The notes: generated by a model not told the origin, from the letters alone. A stretch of DNA of 64,000 nucleotides from Halalkalibacter nanhaiisediminis (GCF_007830185.1 NZ_VLKZ01000003.1:248001-312000); one strand, 5' to 3'. Shown: positions 43,333 to 52,878, numbered from the stretch's first letter. Translations and numbers: made by a program.

Positions 43333-44523
43333 ATGTTTAACGATTCCTATACATTAATCACTGGCATGTCTGTTGTTTTAGAAACAGAGATTATACGAGA
43401 AGGGTATGTACTAATCAAAAATGACACAATAGTTGATATAGGAACACTTCCTTTGAAGAGCAAACTTTCGAGTAATACAACGATCATTGAATGTGACCCT
43501 GCTCTTACATTGATTCCTGGTTGTATCGATCTTCATATCCATGGCTGTTACGGAGTGGATGTCATGGATGGAACAATCGATGCTTTGCAAACAATGGCAC
43601 AGTCTCTAGTAAAAGAAGGAACAACGAGCTTTTTAACGACAACGATCACACAATCGGAGGATAAGCTTGAGAGAACGTTAAAAAATGTAGCCAATTATAT
43701 GAAGGAACAGGAACAAATAGTAGGGGCTGAAATACTCGGTATTCATCTAGAAGGTCCTTTTATTTCTGAAAAAAGAGCAGGAGTTCAGCCAGTAGAACAT
43801 ATTCAACAACCAGATGTAGACCTTTTTAGGAAATGGGATGACTTGGCTAGTAACGAAATCAAAATCATCACCTTAGCCCCCGAAAAAGACAAAGATTATC
43901 AGTTGATCAAGACTCTTTATCAGCAAGGTAAGATCGTTTCCATCGGTCATTCTGATGCAACTTTTTCTGAGGTAGTAGAAGCGATAGAAGAAGGGGCTCA
44001 ACATGTGACTCATCTTTACAACGGAATGCGAGGGTTTCACCATCGTGAGGCAGGGGTTGCTGGAGCAGCTCTTCTTAAGGGTGAACTGTATTCTGAATTA
44101 ATCGTTGACGGCATTCATAGTAGTAAGGAAAGCATTCAGCTTGCATGGAGCTTAAAAGGACGAGAAAAACTGATCCTTATTACGGATTCGATGAGAGCAA
44201 AAGGATTAGAAGACGGAGAGTATGAGCTTGGAGGACAAGTCGTACACGTAAAAGAAAATAAAGCGATGCTCGAGGATGGGACACTTGCAGGCAGTACATT
44301 AAAAATGAATGAAGCACTTAAGAAGATGCAGGCATTCACAGGTGCGTCGCTATTAGATGTCATTTACATGTCCTCAACATTACCAGCAAAGCGGCTGAAA
44401 ATAGATGATCGAAAAGGAAGTATTGCGATTAATAAAGATGCTGATCTTGTTTTGATAAATAGCGATTTCGACGTTCAGAAAACATGGTGCAAAGGTCAAA
44501 TTGTATGTTCGAGAATAGAATAA
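43333..44523 (+). CDS. nagA: N-acetylglucosamine-6-phosphate deacetylase
   Basis: 396 residues, amidohydrolase fold. IDLHIHGCYGVDVMDG holds the metal-site histidines; HLEGPFISEKRAG, VSIGHSDATF, VTHLYNGMRGFHHRE and ITDSMRAKG (catalytic Asp) follow. It deacetylates GlcNAc-6-P in amino-sugar use and cell-wall recycling. AGAGGGG precedes the ATG. No nagB or GntR regulator follows here, unlike many Bacillus nag operons, so the pathway partners must be elsewhere. Confidence 0.93.
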   Translation: MFNDSYTLITGMSVVLETEIIREGYVLIKNDTIVDIGTLPLKSKLSSNTTIIECDPALTLIPGCIDLHIHGCYGVDVMDGTIDALQTMAQSLVKEGTTSFLTTTITQSEDKLERTLKNVANYMKEQEQIVGAEILGIHLEGPFISEKRAGVQPVEHIQQPDVDLFRKWDDLASNEIKIITLAPEKDKDYQLIKTLYQQGKIVSIGHSDATFSEVVEAIEEGAQHVTHLYNGMRGFHHREAGVAGAALLKGELYSELIVDGIHSSKESIQLAWSLKGREKLILITDSMRAKGLEDGEYELGGQVVHVKENKAMLEDGTLAGSTLKMNEALKKMQAFTGASLLDVIYMSSTLPAKRLKIDDRKGSIAINKDADLVLINSDFDVQKTWCKGQIVCSRIE

Positions 44524-44551
44524 AAGATAAGCTGAATGAAATGCAAAAACC

Positions 44552-46783
44552 ATGACAGTAAGACTACATACGAACGATTTGGAATCAGTTACAATAAATA
44601 AAAAAGCGGAAAGAGTGATGGCATTGAATCGATTAAAAATGGGAGAAAATCGTGTCATTGATTTTACGTATATTTTAGGCCTTTCACTTGTCATTGCAGC
44701 AATCGTGTATTTTTTTGCGGCTAATTGGGGTGGTCTTGAACGCGCAGAAAAAGTTGGCCTCATTACGCTACTTTTAGTTGTTTTTTATGGATTAGCTTTT
44801 CTTTTTGCCCAAATGTTAAGATTCAGGCCGCTTGTTGGGCAGCTTGCATTGTTTGCAGGGGTCATGGCTTTTGGTGTCAGTGTGGCGTTACTTTATCAAA
44901 CGTACAATTCTCATGCAGATAGCTATCTTTTGTTTCTTGTTTGGCTCATCCCGTCTTTATTATTTAGTGTGATCACACGCTTACAACCCTTTTATCTTTT
45001 ATCGTATGTACTTGTTCATTTAACATTTGCCTTTTATGTGTTTCCGACAGCGATCTCGTTTTATCGAACAGAAGGAGAGATCATTCTTTATTTGCTATTT
45101 CTTGGGCTGATCAATGCTGGTCTATTTCTTCTTATAAAAAAGAAATTGCTTCGATCACCGATTTTGCTATATCTCTCGTTTATAATGTTCCATGTGATTT
45201 GGCTTGGACTAACGATGCGGTGGGTTTTTGAATCATATAGCTTCATCTTAAACTTAACGTATTTCGTCATTTTAATCGGCTCTCTTTATTGGTTTGTCAA
45301 GGTTGAAAAAGTTCGTGTTTATATTATACTTACGACACTTGCAATAGCCGTCTATAGTTCAAGGTGGGTATTGAGTTGGATGCTTGTTTATGCCTCGGAA
45401 GGGATTTTTCTTCTTGTCATTTTACTTGCTGTCGCTCTAGTTGCGAAAACGGTTTATTTTATAAAGTGGTCAAAACAAGAGCAAGCAGAAAAGCCCTGGT
45501 GGCAGAAATTACTTGTTACTGTTGTCAGTATTGTTAGTTCGTTGCTAGCAACAGCTGCTTTTGTTGGTTTAACAAGTTTTTATTATGGAATTTTTCTCTC
45601 TTCTTTATATGTGGGGATGGCCGTTGCGATTATGCTTGTTGTCATCTTACTTGGAAACAGGATCGAGGAGACGGTTACTCATACACTAATTTATGTTGGA
45701 CTATTGCTTGCGATCGCATTTGCATGGGATATTTCAAGCATTCTTGCGATTCTTTTTCTTAGTTTGCTACCGTTTATTTGGAAAAAAACCGAAAGTACGA
45801 TTATACGAGTATTCGTTCATCTTGGGGTGAATCTTTTTATCATTGTGATAATGATGACTCATCCTTTAAGTGCCGAACAACTCACCTATTTACTTTTGTT
45901 CTTTAATCTTGCGCTGATGCTAGTTAGCTTCGTCATTAGCAAAGAAAAGGAAAAACGTATTCTTCATCGAAATGCGCTTTTTTATAGCTTGCTTTTTGGC
46001 TTTATATTAACGTTTTTACATGATGCGCATCCAGTACTCTATTATGTGTATAATGCAGGCTTCTTTATCATCACAACCTATCTTGCCTTTCGTTATCTCA
46101 AACGTAACGAGACACTACGTTTAAGAATGGTGCTATTATTTTGGTTCGCGTTTCTGTTTTATAAATATTATGACTTAATTTGGCAGCTTCTTCATAAGTC
46201 AATTGCGCTTTTTATTCTTGGCGCTGTGTTCTTGATCGTAGCGCTTATCTTTGACCGTCGCGAGAAGAGAGAACGACTTGAAGAAAACGTTTTAACGCGA
46301 AAAAGGCTACCGATTTTGCTTGTTATTGTTTTGCAACTTGGTTTTATTGGCTTTCAATACGTTCAAAATGAAAACGTACTGGCCAATGGTGAGCTGATTA
46401 AGTTGGAGCTTGAACCAGTTGATCCTCGTTCACTTATACAGGGTGATTATGTCGTATTAAATTATCACATTTCGCAAATCGACGAATTGGCTGATCGTTT
46501 TCAAGCAGGGGAAAAGCTCAAGCTTGTTCTCGCACCTAATGAAATGGGTGTGTATGAGTATACAGGTGTTTATCAGTATAAAGGAGAATATAGCCGACCA
46601 TATGTACCAGCTGAGGATGATGTACTCATTCATGCTAAGGCAAATGGCTGGGGTAGCTTCATTTACGGAATTGAATCGTATTTTATTGAGGAAGGCACAG
46701 GTGCTGAAATTGAAGAGAACGCGACATACGCCTATGTTAGGGTGGCTACGAATGGAAATGCATTATTAGTTGAGCTGGAATAG
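44552..46783 (+). CDS. GDYXXLXY-domain multi-span membrane protein (DUF2157/DUF4401-like)
   Basis: 743 residues with about 18-20 membrane segments in the first 580 residues and a soluble C-terminal domain with the signature GDYVVLNY near residue 635. The N-terminal part resembles DUF2157, as at VIDFTYILGLSLVIAAIVYF and GGLERAEKVGL. The family is found in many bacteria; the C-terminal domain is extracytoplasmic. Role unknown. No strong ribosome binding site for ATG 44552; ATG 44619 is an alternative. Follows nagA by 28 bases but may be separate. Confidence 0.8.
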   Translation: MTVRLHTNDLESVTINKKAERVMALNRLKMGENRVIDFTYILGLSLVIAAIVYFFAANWGGLERAEKVGLITLLLVVFYGLAFLFAQMLRFRPLVGQLALFAGVMAFGVSVALLYQTYNSHADSYLLFLVWLIPSLLFSVITRLQPFYLLSYVLVHLTFAFYVFPTAISFYRTEGEIILYLLFLGLINAGLFLLIKKKLLRSPILLYLSFIMFHVIWLGLTMRWVFESYSFILNLTYFVILIGSLYWFVKVEKVRVYIILTTLAIAVYSSRWVLSWMLVYASEGIFLLVILLAVALVAKTVYFIKWSKQEQAEKPWWQKLLVTVVSIVSSLLATAAFVGLTSFYYGIFLSSLYVGMAVAIMLVVILLGNRIEETVTHTLIYVGLLLAIAFAWDISSILAILFLSLLPFIWKKTESTIIRVFVHLGVNLFIIVIMMTHPLSAEQLTYLLLFFNLALMLVSFVISKEKEKRILHRNALFYSLLFGFILTFLHDAHPVLYYVYNAGFFIITTYLAFRYLKRNETLRLRMVLLFWFAFLFYKYYDLIWQLLHKSIALFILGAVFLIVALIFDRREKRERLEENVLTRKRLPILLVIVLQLGFIGFQYVQNENVLANGELIKLELEPVDPRSLIQGDYVVLNYHISQIDELADRFQAGEKLKLVLAPNEMGVYEYTGVYQYKGEYSRPYVPAEDDVLIHAKANGWGSFIYGIESYFIEEGTGAEIEENATYAYVRVATNGNALLVELE

Positions 46784-46798
46784 TTAGATTTTACTTGA

Positions 46799-46844
46799 GA
46801 CGAAAAAGTTGATTAAAAATTAATCAGCTTTTTCGTCTTTTTTA
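46799..46844 (+). terminator. Intrinsic terminator
   Basis: GACGAAAAAGTTGATTA and TAATCAGCTTTTTCGTC form a 17 bp stem, followed by six T. Confidence 0.92.
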
Positions 46845-46867
46845 AAAGAAAAGAAATATTAAGTTCG

Positions 46868-47000
46868 ATGATGTCTAGCTACTGCGGCTAGCCGTTCGAA
46901 GTTGCTTTAGCCTGTAAATGATTGCAAAAAAAGCTGGCAACACATTGACAGGCTTCTAGTATTTCTCACGTCTGACTAAGGCGCTTTTGCTTTTCATATT
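46868..47000. repeat. Degenerate GTCTAGCT-type intergenic repeat (family D)
   Basis: GATGTCTAGCTACTGCGGCT, GCCGTTCGA, then GACAGGCTTCTAG, CGTCTGACTAAGGCGCTTTT and GCTTTTC. These elements recall an intergenic repeat I know from several Bacillus and Geobacillus genomes (start GTCTAGCT, end GACCAAGCCGC-CTTTT-like). This copy is diverged. Call is from memory. Confidence 0.5.
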
Positions 47001-47153
47001 AGATATGACGGTTTTTTGAATGGAGATTTTTTCTCTTGTAGAAAATCTTCCATTATGCTTGAGAGGACGACCTTTTCCTATATAAGATAGAGTAAACCAA
47101 TAAATGGTTGTCGGTGTGGTTATTTTGTTCAATTAATAAAATGGGAAGGTGTG

Positions 47154-47387
47154 ATGACCTTGTTAGAGCAGTATCTTGAAGAAAAGTTTGGAATCATGAA
47201 AGAGGATATTCTCATTTCACCGACAACAAATCAGAAAAAAGTCGTTCAGGAATTGCTTCTCGAGGTCGAACAAGACGGACGGACTGAAAATGTGTTTGGG
47301 AAGATTGAACAATTAAAAGTACTTGGTCGTAAAGGTGTGATTGTCTATTTGAATGGATTATCAGATCAAACGTATAGAGCAAAATGA
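47154..47387 (+). CDS. Small conserved-looking hypothetical protein
   Basis: 77 residues, soluble, mixed helix and strand: LLEQYLEEKFGIMKEDIL, then a VVQELLLEVEQDGRTENVFG helix, and a final strand LGRKGVIVYLNGL. No family recognised. ATG 47154 is preferred over GTG 47151; GGAAGGTG lies just upstream. A hairpin (ACAAGTC/GACTTGT) follows the stop. Possibly a regulator or adaptor, but nothing supports that directly. Confidence 0.6.
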   Translation: MTLLEQYLEEKFGIMKEDILISPTTNQKKVVQELLLEVEQDGRTENVFGKIEQLKVLGRKGVIVYLNGLSDQTYRAK

Positions 47388-47529
47388 AGGGTGAACAGAA
47401 TACAAGTCGCCTCATTATCGAGGGGACTTGTATGACAAAGTCTAAAATTTTAAGTAGCTCAATTTTGAGGAGAAACAGAGTAGATAATCAGGCCGAATCA
47501 CACAGTGATTCGGTCTCTTTGGTAGTTTA

Positions 47530-47780
47530 ATTAATAACGGAATTGAGGATCCAGCAAATCAGTAAAGAGGATCCTTATTCCGTTAAAAGGGAAAAAAGCT
47601 GTTCCAGAAAGGATAAAACGGATTCTGGTTCCGCTAAAAGGGCAAAATCACTGGAATATAAGATTGAAAAAGCCAAATAGCGGAAAGAGGAACCGAAACC
47701 ATGCTTAAACCGAGGAGTTTAGAGGAAATAACGGAATGAGGATCCGGCAAATCAGTAAACTGGATCCTTATTCCGATAAC
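47530..47780. repeat. Family C repeat array, locus 2
   Basis: Six units in both orientations: TAACGGAATTGAGGATCC (47534), GGATCCTTATTCCGTTA (47569), CGGATTCTGGTTCCGCTA (47619), TAGCGGAAAGAGGAACCG (47679), TAACGGAATGAGGATCCGG (47731) and GGATCCTTATTCCGATAA (47763). The same unit as at 27816-28023, 19.5 kb away. Confidence 0.78.
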
Positions 47781-47927
47781 ACCTCAGTTAACATTGCCGA
47801 ATATGCGGGTACTTGATGTTGCAAACAGAATGTGTGGGTTAAGCAAAGTTTTTTCTATAGAACGTGAGTGGTTTTAGCCGAGTTTTGATAAGATGCGGTC
47901 AACCTTAGCAAAGTTTTATTATAATAA

Positions 47928-47942
47928 TGAAAATGATTCTCT
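47928..47942. promoter_or_regulatory. Fur box candidate 1
   Basis: TGAAAATGATTCTCT agrees with TGATAATNATTATCA at 11-12 of 14 defined positions. Upstream of the iron-siderophore operon. Confidence 0.6.
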
Positions 47943-47990
47943 TATTCAATTAGTACTAGATTTCGCTACATATAATCATTATAATATAAT

Positions 47991-48005
47991 TGATAATGAT
48001 TATTG
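47991..48005. promoter_or_regulatory. Fur box candidate 2
   Basis: TGATAATGATTATTG agrees with TGATAATNATTATCA at 12 of 14 defined positions, just after a TATAAT-rich stretch (47980-47990) that may be the -10. Iron-loaded Fur would block the operon promoter. Confidence 0.75.
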
Positions 48006-48033
48006 ATATTAATGTTAGAGAAGAGGATTTAGC

Positions 48034-49095
48034 GTGCAAGAAACGGACACTGGTTCATTTCAACATCATATAGAAGACATAGAAGAGAAGAAATGGAACT
48101 CTCGCCCAATTGTTGCACTACTTATTATAATAGGTGGTCTTGTCGCTTTACTTTTTAGCATTGGTTTCTCGATCGCATTTGGCGCAGTAGATATTCATTT
48201 AGCTACAGTTTGGTCGGCGGTATTCCATTTTAATCCTGAATTGACTGCACATCAAATCATAATTGAGCTGAGAATGCCAAGAGCTTTAACAGCAGCCTTA
48301 GTTGGAGCTTTTTTAGCGGTCTCTGGTGCGATAATGCAAGGAATGACACGTAATCCACTCGCTTCACCGTCCATTATGGGTGTAACAGATGGAGCTGCAT
48401 TTGCCATTGCCATTGCTCTTGCCTTTTTTGCAGGAACTACTTATATAGAAATAATGTTTTGGTCATTTGCAGGAGCAGGGCTAGGAGCGGCTCTTGTTTT
48501 TATGATTGGTGCTTTTTCCAAAGGTGGTTTAACACCTGTTAAGCTAGCGCTTGCTGGTACTGCAGTTGGAGCCCTTTTGAGTTCTTTTTCTACGGCGATT
48601 GGGATTCATTTTCGAGTTGCTCAAGATCTAAGTTTTTGGTTTTTTGGAGGAGTTGCTGGAACGAGCTGGACGAGTGTTCAATTGCTTTTCCCTGTCGGCG
48701 CAGTCGGCTTAATTCTAGCCTTTATGTTAGCAAGATCGATTACGGTTCTTAGTTTAGGGGATGAAGTGGCAAAGGGACTTGGGCAACACACAATGATTGT
48801 GAAAGTACTTGGAACAATTGTTGTCCTTGTCCTAACAGGAGCTGCTGTCTCGGTTGCAGGTGCAGTAGGATTTATCGGGCTAGTCATTCCACATATTACG
48901 CGCTTTTTAGTCGGTCTTGATTATCGTTGGATTATTCCATGTTCAGCGGTCCTTGGAGGTTTGCTCCTTGTCCTTGCCGATATCGGTGCGCGGATGGTTA
49001 ATCCTCCATTTGAAACACCAGTCGGAGCGATTACGGCGCTTATTGGTGTTCCATTCTTCCTTTACCTTGCACGACGCGATGGGAGGGGATTGTAG
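48034..49095 (+). CDS. Siderophore ABC transporter permease (FecCD family), first
   Basis: 353 residues with 9-10 membrane segments. The FecCD signature is AFLAVSGAIMQGMTRNPLAS near 100, and the GAVGFIGLVIPHITRFLVG coupling region is near 280. It imports ferric siderophores together with the second permease. It has an N-terminal soluble stretch of about 25 residues. GTG 48034 follows AGAGGATT. Preceded by two Fur boxes. The stop overlaps the next start. Confidence 0.93.
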   Translation: MQETDTGSFQHHIEDIEEKKWNSRPIVALLIIIGGLVALLFSIGFSIAFGAVDIHLATVWSAVFHFNPELTAHQIIIELRMPRALTAALVGAFLAVSGAIMQGMTRNPLASPSIMGVTDGAAFAIAIALAFFAGTTYIEIMFWSFAGAGLGAALVFMIGAFSKGGLTPVKLALAGTAVGALLSSFSTAIGIHFRVAQDLSFWFFGGVAGTSWTSVQLLFPVGAVGLILAFMLARSITVLSLGDEVAKGLGQHTMIVKVLGTIVVLVLTGAAVSVAGAVGFIGLVIPHITRFLVGLDYRWIIPCSAVLGGLLLVLADIGARMVNPPFETPVGAITALIGVPFFLYLARRDGRGL

Positions 49096-50114
49096 TGGAC
49101 CACATCAATGCGAAAACTAAGCGACCATTATTTGTCCTAACTGTGTTGGTTGCTTTGATTATGACTGTATTCTTTATTAGTTTAAACAGCGGTGTTGTTC
49201 AGATTACTCCGCTTGATGTCTTGAAAACATTTGCGGGACTTGGGACGGAAAAAGATCAATTAGTCTTATTTGATTTTCGCTTACCAAGAATGATTATCGC
49301 TCTTTTAATTGGTGCAGGTCTTGCTGTTTCTGGTGCGATTTTGCAAGGCGTAGCCCAAAATGATTTAGCTGATCCTGGAATTTTAGGAATTAATGCAGGA
49401 GCAGGATTTGCGGTTGTCTTATACATTTTCTTCTTTCAAGATTCGCTCACTGGTTTGGGAACAATTTCGATTTTTATCATGCCATTCTTTGCTTTACTAG
49501 GGGCGGCTGTTGCAGCTTTTCTGATTTATACGATCGCTTGGAAAAGTGGGATCACCCCTGTTCGATTAATTTTAGTTGGAATTGGTGTTAATGCTGGTTT
49601 TGCAGCAGCTTTAATTTTATTCCAATTGAAAATGGATCCACGTGATTTCATGCAAGCAACGGTTTGGATATCAGGAAGTATTAGTGGAAGCAATTGGACA
49701 TTTGTGCTAGCTACCTTACCTTGGATACTCGTTTTCATTCCACTTGCGATCTATAAAGCGAGATTTTTAAACATCTTAAACCTTGGTGATCAATTAGCGA
49801 CTGGTTTAGGTGTACATGTTGAAAAAGAGCGGAGAATAATGCTCATTGTAGCGGTTGCCTTAGCAGGGGCGTGCGTGTCAGTCGGTGGAGGGATTGCGTT
49901 TCTAGGACTTGTTGCCCCGCACCTAGCACGTCGAATTGTCGGGCCGAAACATCAAATATTGATCCCAACATCAGCCTTGATGGGAGCTTTGTTGTTGCTG
50001 ATTGCTGATATGATTAGCAGAACGATTTTGACGCCGACTGAACTACCTGTTGGTCTTGTTGTTTCAGCATTAGGTGCTCCGTATTTTATTTATCTTTTAA
50101 TGAAAACAAATTAA
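49095..50114 (+). CDS. Siderophore ABC transporter permease (FecCD family), second
   Basis: 339 residues. AGLAVSGAILQGVAQNDLAD near 75 and GIAFLGLVAPHLARRIVG near 265 match the FecCD fold. It pairs with the preceding permease. The GTG start overlaps the upstream stop, after GGGAGGGG. No substrate-binding lipoprotein is encoded in this operon, so one must come from elsewhere. Confidence 0.93.
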   Translation: MDHINAKTKRPLFVLTVLVALIMTVFFISLNSGVVQITPLDVLKTFAGLGTEKDQLVLFDFRLPRMIIALLIGAGLAVSGAILQGVAQNDLADPGILGINAGAGFAVVLYIFFFQDSLTGLGTISIFIMPFFALLGAAVAAFLIYTIAWKSGITPVRLILVGIGVNAGFAAALILFQLKMDPRDFMQATVWISGSISGSNWTFVLATLPWILVFIPLAIYKARFLNILNLGDQLATGLGVHVEKERRIMLIVAVALAGACVSVGGGIAFLGLVAPHLARRIVGPKHQILIPTSALMGALLLLIADMISRTILTPTELPVGLVVSALGAPYFIYLLMKTN

Positions 50115-50133
50115 TTAGAAGGAGGACGCTCGT

Positions 50134-50964
50134 ATGGTCAGTCTAGCAACGAACGAGTTAAGTATTTCATATGGTGAGGTCGATATTGTCAAGGACTTGA
50201 ACCTTTCGATACCAGAAGGAAAAATCACGACGATGATTGGACCAAATGGTTGCGGAAAGTCGACCATCTTAAAAGCGTTGGCTCGTCTTCACCCGTCAAA
50301 ATCAGGTGTTGTGTATTTAGACGGAAAAGCTATCCACAAAGAATCAACAAAGGCCATTGCTAAAAAGATGGCCATTTTACCGCAAACACCAGAGGCGCCA
50401 AATGGGCTCACTGTTACTGAATTAGTTTCTTACGGGCGTTTTCCTCATCAAAAAGGGTTTGGGAAATTAACAGATAAAGACCGACAAGTGGTGAGATGGG
50501 CTTTACAAGAGACTGGGATGCTTGAATTTCAAGAGCGGCCAATCGAAGCATTATCAGGAGGTCAGCGTCAACGAATTTGGATTGCAATGGCGCTTGCACA
50601 AGAAACAGAGCTTTTATTATTAGATGAACCGACGACGTACTTGGACCTTGCTCATCAGCTTGAAATCTTGCAGTTATTAGAGAAGTTAAATAGAGAACAA
50701 GGAAGAACGATTGTGATGGTTATTCATGATCTCAACCATGCTGCACGCTTTGCTCATCATATGGTTGCTTTAAACAAAGGGACGATTATGAAAGAAGGAC
50801 AGCCAGAAGTCGTAATGACTTCAGTTGTATTGCAGCGTGTGTTCAATATTGACGCCGAAATTATTACAGACCCACGTACGAATAAGCCGATCTGTCTGAC
50901 GTATGACTTACTTGGAAATGAAGCGGGACAGAAAAGTCGTGAACTTGTTCATGCCTTAGGTTAA
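50134..50964 (+). CDS. Siderophore ABC transporter ATPase (FecE/FhuC-like)
   Basis: 276 residues. Walker A GPNGCGKST, Q-loop LPQTPEAPNG, signature ALSGGQRQR and Walker B LLLDEPTTYLD with H-loop VIHDLNHAARFAHH are complete. It powers the two FecCD permeases. AGAAGGAGG is the ribosome binding site. Fourth in a Fur-controlled run with the FhuF-like reductase. Confidence 0.95.
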   Translation: MVSLATNELSISYGEVDIVKDLNLSIPEGKITTMIGPNGCGKSTILKALARLHPSKSGVVYLDGKAIHKESTKAIAKKMAILPQTPEAPNGLTVTELVSYGRFPHQKGFGKLTDKDRQVVRWALQETGMLEFQERPIEALSGGQRQRIWIAMALAQETELLLLDEPTTYLDLAHQLEILQLLEKLNREQGRTIVMVIHDLNHAARFAHHMVALNKGTIMKEGQPEVVMTSVVLQRVFNIDAEIITDPRTNKPICLTYDLLGNEAGQKSRELVHALG

Positions 50965-50994
50965 TGAGAGATAAGAAGACTAAAAGGAGAGTAT

Positions 50995-51801
50995 GTGACT
51001 ATGCAAATGAGTCAATGGATGAAAGACATAGAATCGCACTTTTTTCTAAATACGACAGATCAACAAATGATTCATCAAGAAATAGCGCTAGCTGACTTAC
51101 TTGATAAGAAAAAAGCACAATCCTTTTTGCAAGCTTATGGAAAACAAATTACAGCAGTGAATTTGCATGCTCCGTCTACTTATTTTAGCAGTAACCTAGG
51201 CATTGCCTGCTCTGCTTATATCACGACACTTGCGCTGAATCACTACCGACTTCCAATGACAGCAAAGTCGCTAAAAATTCAATTGTACTTTAATGAAGAG
51301 CAACAAGCCGATCGGATGGCGATAAAATTAGATTCTGATCAAGGCGTTCAAGGAGAACATTCTGCGGAGTGGAGAAGAAAGCAACTTGAAAAATTGATCG
51401 AAGAAACCGTCACCCCTGTGATCCAAAGCTTAGCTAATGCAGCAGATTATCGCGTTCGTGAGCTATGGGGACAGTTTACAAATGGTCTAGAGTACGGGAA
51501 GAAAGTAGCTTTAACTTTGGCTAAAACAGATACAGAAAAAGAACGCGTTCTCTCCGACTTTCATTGGTTGACAAGAGTGGCAAGTCCAAGTCTTTTTCAA
51601 AGCAAAAAAAATGCCTTAGATTTTCCATATATCGAAGTCGAGAGTCCAACAGAACCTGGTGTGATGAGACGAATGAAGCCAACGTGCTGTCTCTTTTACC
51701 AAACAGAATGTGGAACAAATAAATGCTATAATTGTCCACGATTAACCCCAGAAGACAGGGAAAAACGCAAGCAGGAGCTTCTTGCAGTGAAAGTGAAATA
51801 A
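50995..51801 (+). CDS. Ferric siderophore reductase, FhuF/FchR-like 2Fe-2S protein
   Basis: 268 residues, cytoplasmic. The C-terminus has the FhuF-type iron-sulfur motif Cys-Cys ... Cys-x-x-Cys (TCCLFYQTECGTNKCYNCPR) with an extra Cys between, and one residue more than the usual ten in the spacer as I count it. Reductases of this kind release iron from imported ferric siderophores; FchR of B. halodurans is the known Bacillus example. AAGGAG lies 5 bases before GTG 50995; ATG 51001 is an alternative. Gene order permease-permease-ATPase-reductase supports the role. Confidence 0.85.
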   Translation: MTMQMSQWMKDIESHFFLNTTDQQMIHQEIALADLLDKKKAQSFLQAYGKQITAVNLHAPSTYFSSNLGIACSAYITTLALNHYRLPMTAKSLKIQLYFNEEQQADRMAIKLDSDQGVQGEHSAEWRRKQLEKLIEETVTPVIQSLANAADYRVRELWGQFTNGLEYGKKVALTLAKTDTEKERVLSDFHWLTRVASPSLFQSKKNALDFPYIEVESPTEPGVMRRMKPTCCLFYQTECGTNKCYNCPRLTPEDREKRKQELLAVKVK

Positions 51802-51886
51802 TAGGCTATTCAAATCGTCTACTTTCCTTTCATCTTCGGAAATCTGTTAAAATGAAAGAAGATCAATGTAGTTAGGAGACGGTTGA

Positions 51887-52645
51887 ATGACACAAACAAA
51901 GCAAACTCAAAAAAATATTAAATTAATAGCCATTGATATGGATGGAACGTTATTAAATGATCGTCATGAAATTTCAGACGAAAATCGTAAAGCGATTAGA
52001 GAAGCGGAGGAAAAAGGTATTCATGTGGTCATTAGCACAGGCCGCACAAGAATAACGTGTGATGAATTAGTCAACTCTCTTTCACTTAGCTCTTATCTCA
52101 TTACTGTGAATGGCAGCGAAATTTGGGATGAATCAGGTACGCTCGTTGAACGGCAGCTGCTTGATACAGCATTTATCGAACATATGTGGAGCTTGAAACA
52201 AAAGCATCAGACATACTGCTGGGCGGCATCTGTTGGCAAGGTTTGGAGAGATGAATTCCCAGAAGCAGAAGATGTTGCTAATCACGAGTGGATGAAATTT
52301 GGCTTTGATATTCAAGACGACAACGTACGCGATATCATCTTAGCAGATTTAAAGAGAAATCCTGCGCTTGAGATTAGCAACTCAAGTCCAACGAACCTCG
52401 AAATCAATGCAGCAGGAGTCAATAAAGCTAGAGCAATCGAAAAAGTATGCAAGCGCATAGGCATCACGATGGATGAGGTTATGGCAATGGGAGATAGCCT
52501 GAATGACTTAGCGATGATTAAAGAGGCAGGCTTTGGTGTCGCAATGGGCAATGCTCAACCAATTGTAAAAGAAGCGGCTGATTATGTGACAGAAACGAAT
52601 GTTGAGGACGGAGTAGCTCGGGCAATTCGTCAGTGGGCATTATAA
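51887..52645 (+). CDS. Cof-type HAD phosphatase (HAD-IIB)
   Basis: 252 residues. Motif I DMDGTLLND near 18-26, motif II STGRT, motif III Lys in NAAGVNKARAI and motif IV MGDSLNDLAMI are all present, with the cap domain between II and III. Such enzymes dephosphorylate sugar phosphates, nucleotides or flavin precursors. TAGGAG precedes the ATG. It follows the siderophore genes after 85 bases and may be transcribed separately. Confidence 0.92.
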   Translation: MTQTKQTQKNIKLIAIDMDGTLLNDRHEISDENRKAIREAEEKGIHVVISTGRTRITCDELVNSLSLSSYLITVNGSEIWDESGTLVERQLLDTAFIEHMWSLKQKHQTYCWAASVGKVWRDEFPEAEDVANHEWMKFGFDIQDDNVRDIILADLKRNPALEISNSSPTNLEINAAGVNKARAIEKVCKRIGITMDEVMAMGDSLNDLAMIKEAGFGVAMGNAQPIVKEAADYVTETNVEDGVARAIRQWAL

Positions 52646-52713
52646 TTCTTCCTATGTTTAATTCATTTATGTAAAGGGAATATAAAAGAAAACATTATAG
52701 GAGGCGTTGTAAT

Positions 52714-52827
52714 ATGAGTAAGCTCTTTCGTCTTGTTAAAATAGGAATGGTTGTCTACCCTTTTGTTAAAAAATTCTTGGCAAAACGTAAGAATAAATCA
52801 ATGAATAGCGGTGCAGGACAGCGTTAA
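52714..52827 (+). CDS. Small basic protein, 37 residues
   Basis: MSKLFRLVKIGMVVYPFVKK, then a basic FLAKRKNKSMNS tail. One hydrophobic stretch (residues 8-18) could touch the membrane. The ribosome binding site AGGAGG, 8-9 bases before the ATG, and a terminator right after the gene support real expression. Function unknown. Confidence 0.7.
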   Translation: MSKLFRLVKIGMVVYPFVKKFLAKRKNKSMNSGAGQR

Positions 52828-52840
52828 TTGTTGAAAAGAG

Positions 52841-52878
52841 GTAAGCTATGTCCATGTTGTGGACTAGCTTACTTTTTT
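52841..52878 (+). terminator. Intrinsic terminator
   Basis: GTAAGCTA and TAGCTTAC with inner TCCA/TGGA form the stem, followed by six T. Confidence 0.9.

Larger units (their letters stand above)
47388..48033. other. Gene-free stretch before the siderophore operon
   Basis: No gene was found. From the left: hairpin ACAAGTC/GACTTGT (47402-47431), terminator-like stem GGCCGAATCAC/GTGATTCGGTC (47491-47515), the family C array (47530-47780) and the Fur-controlled promoter region (47925-48010). Confidence 0.6.
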
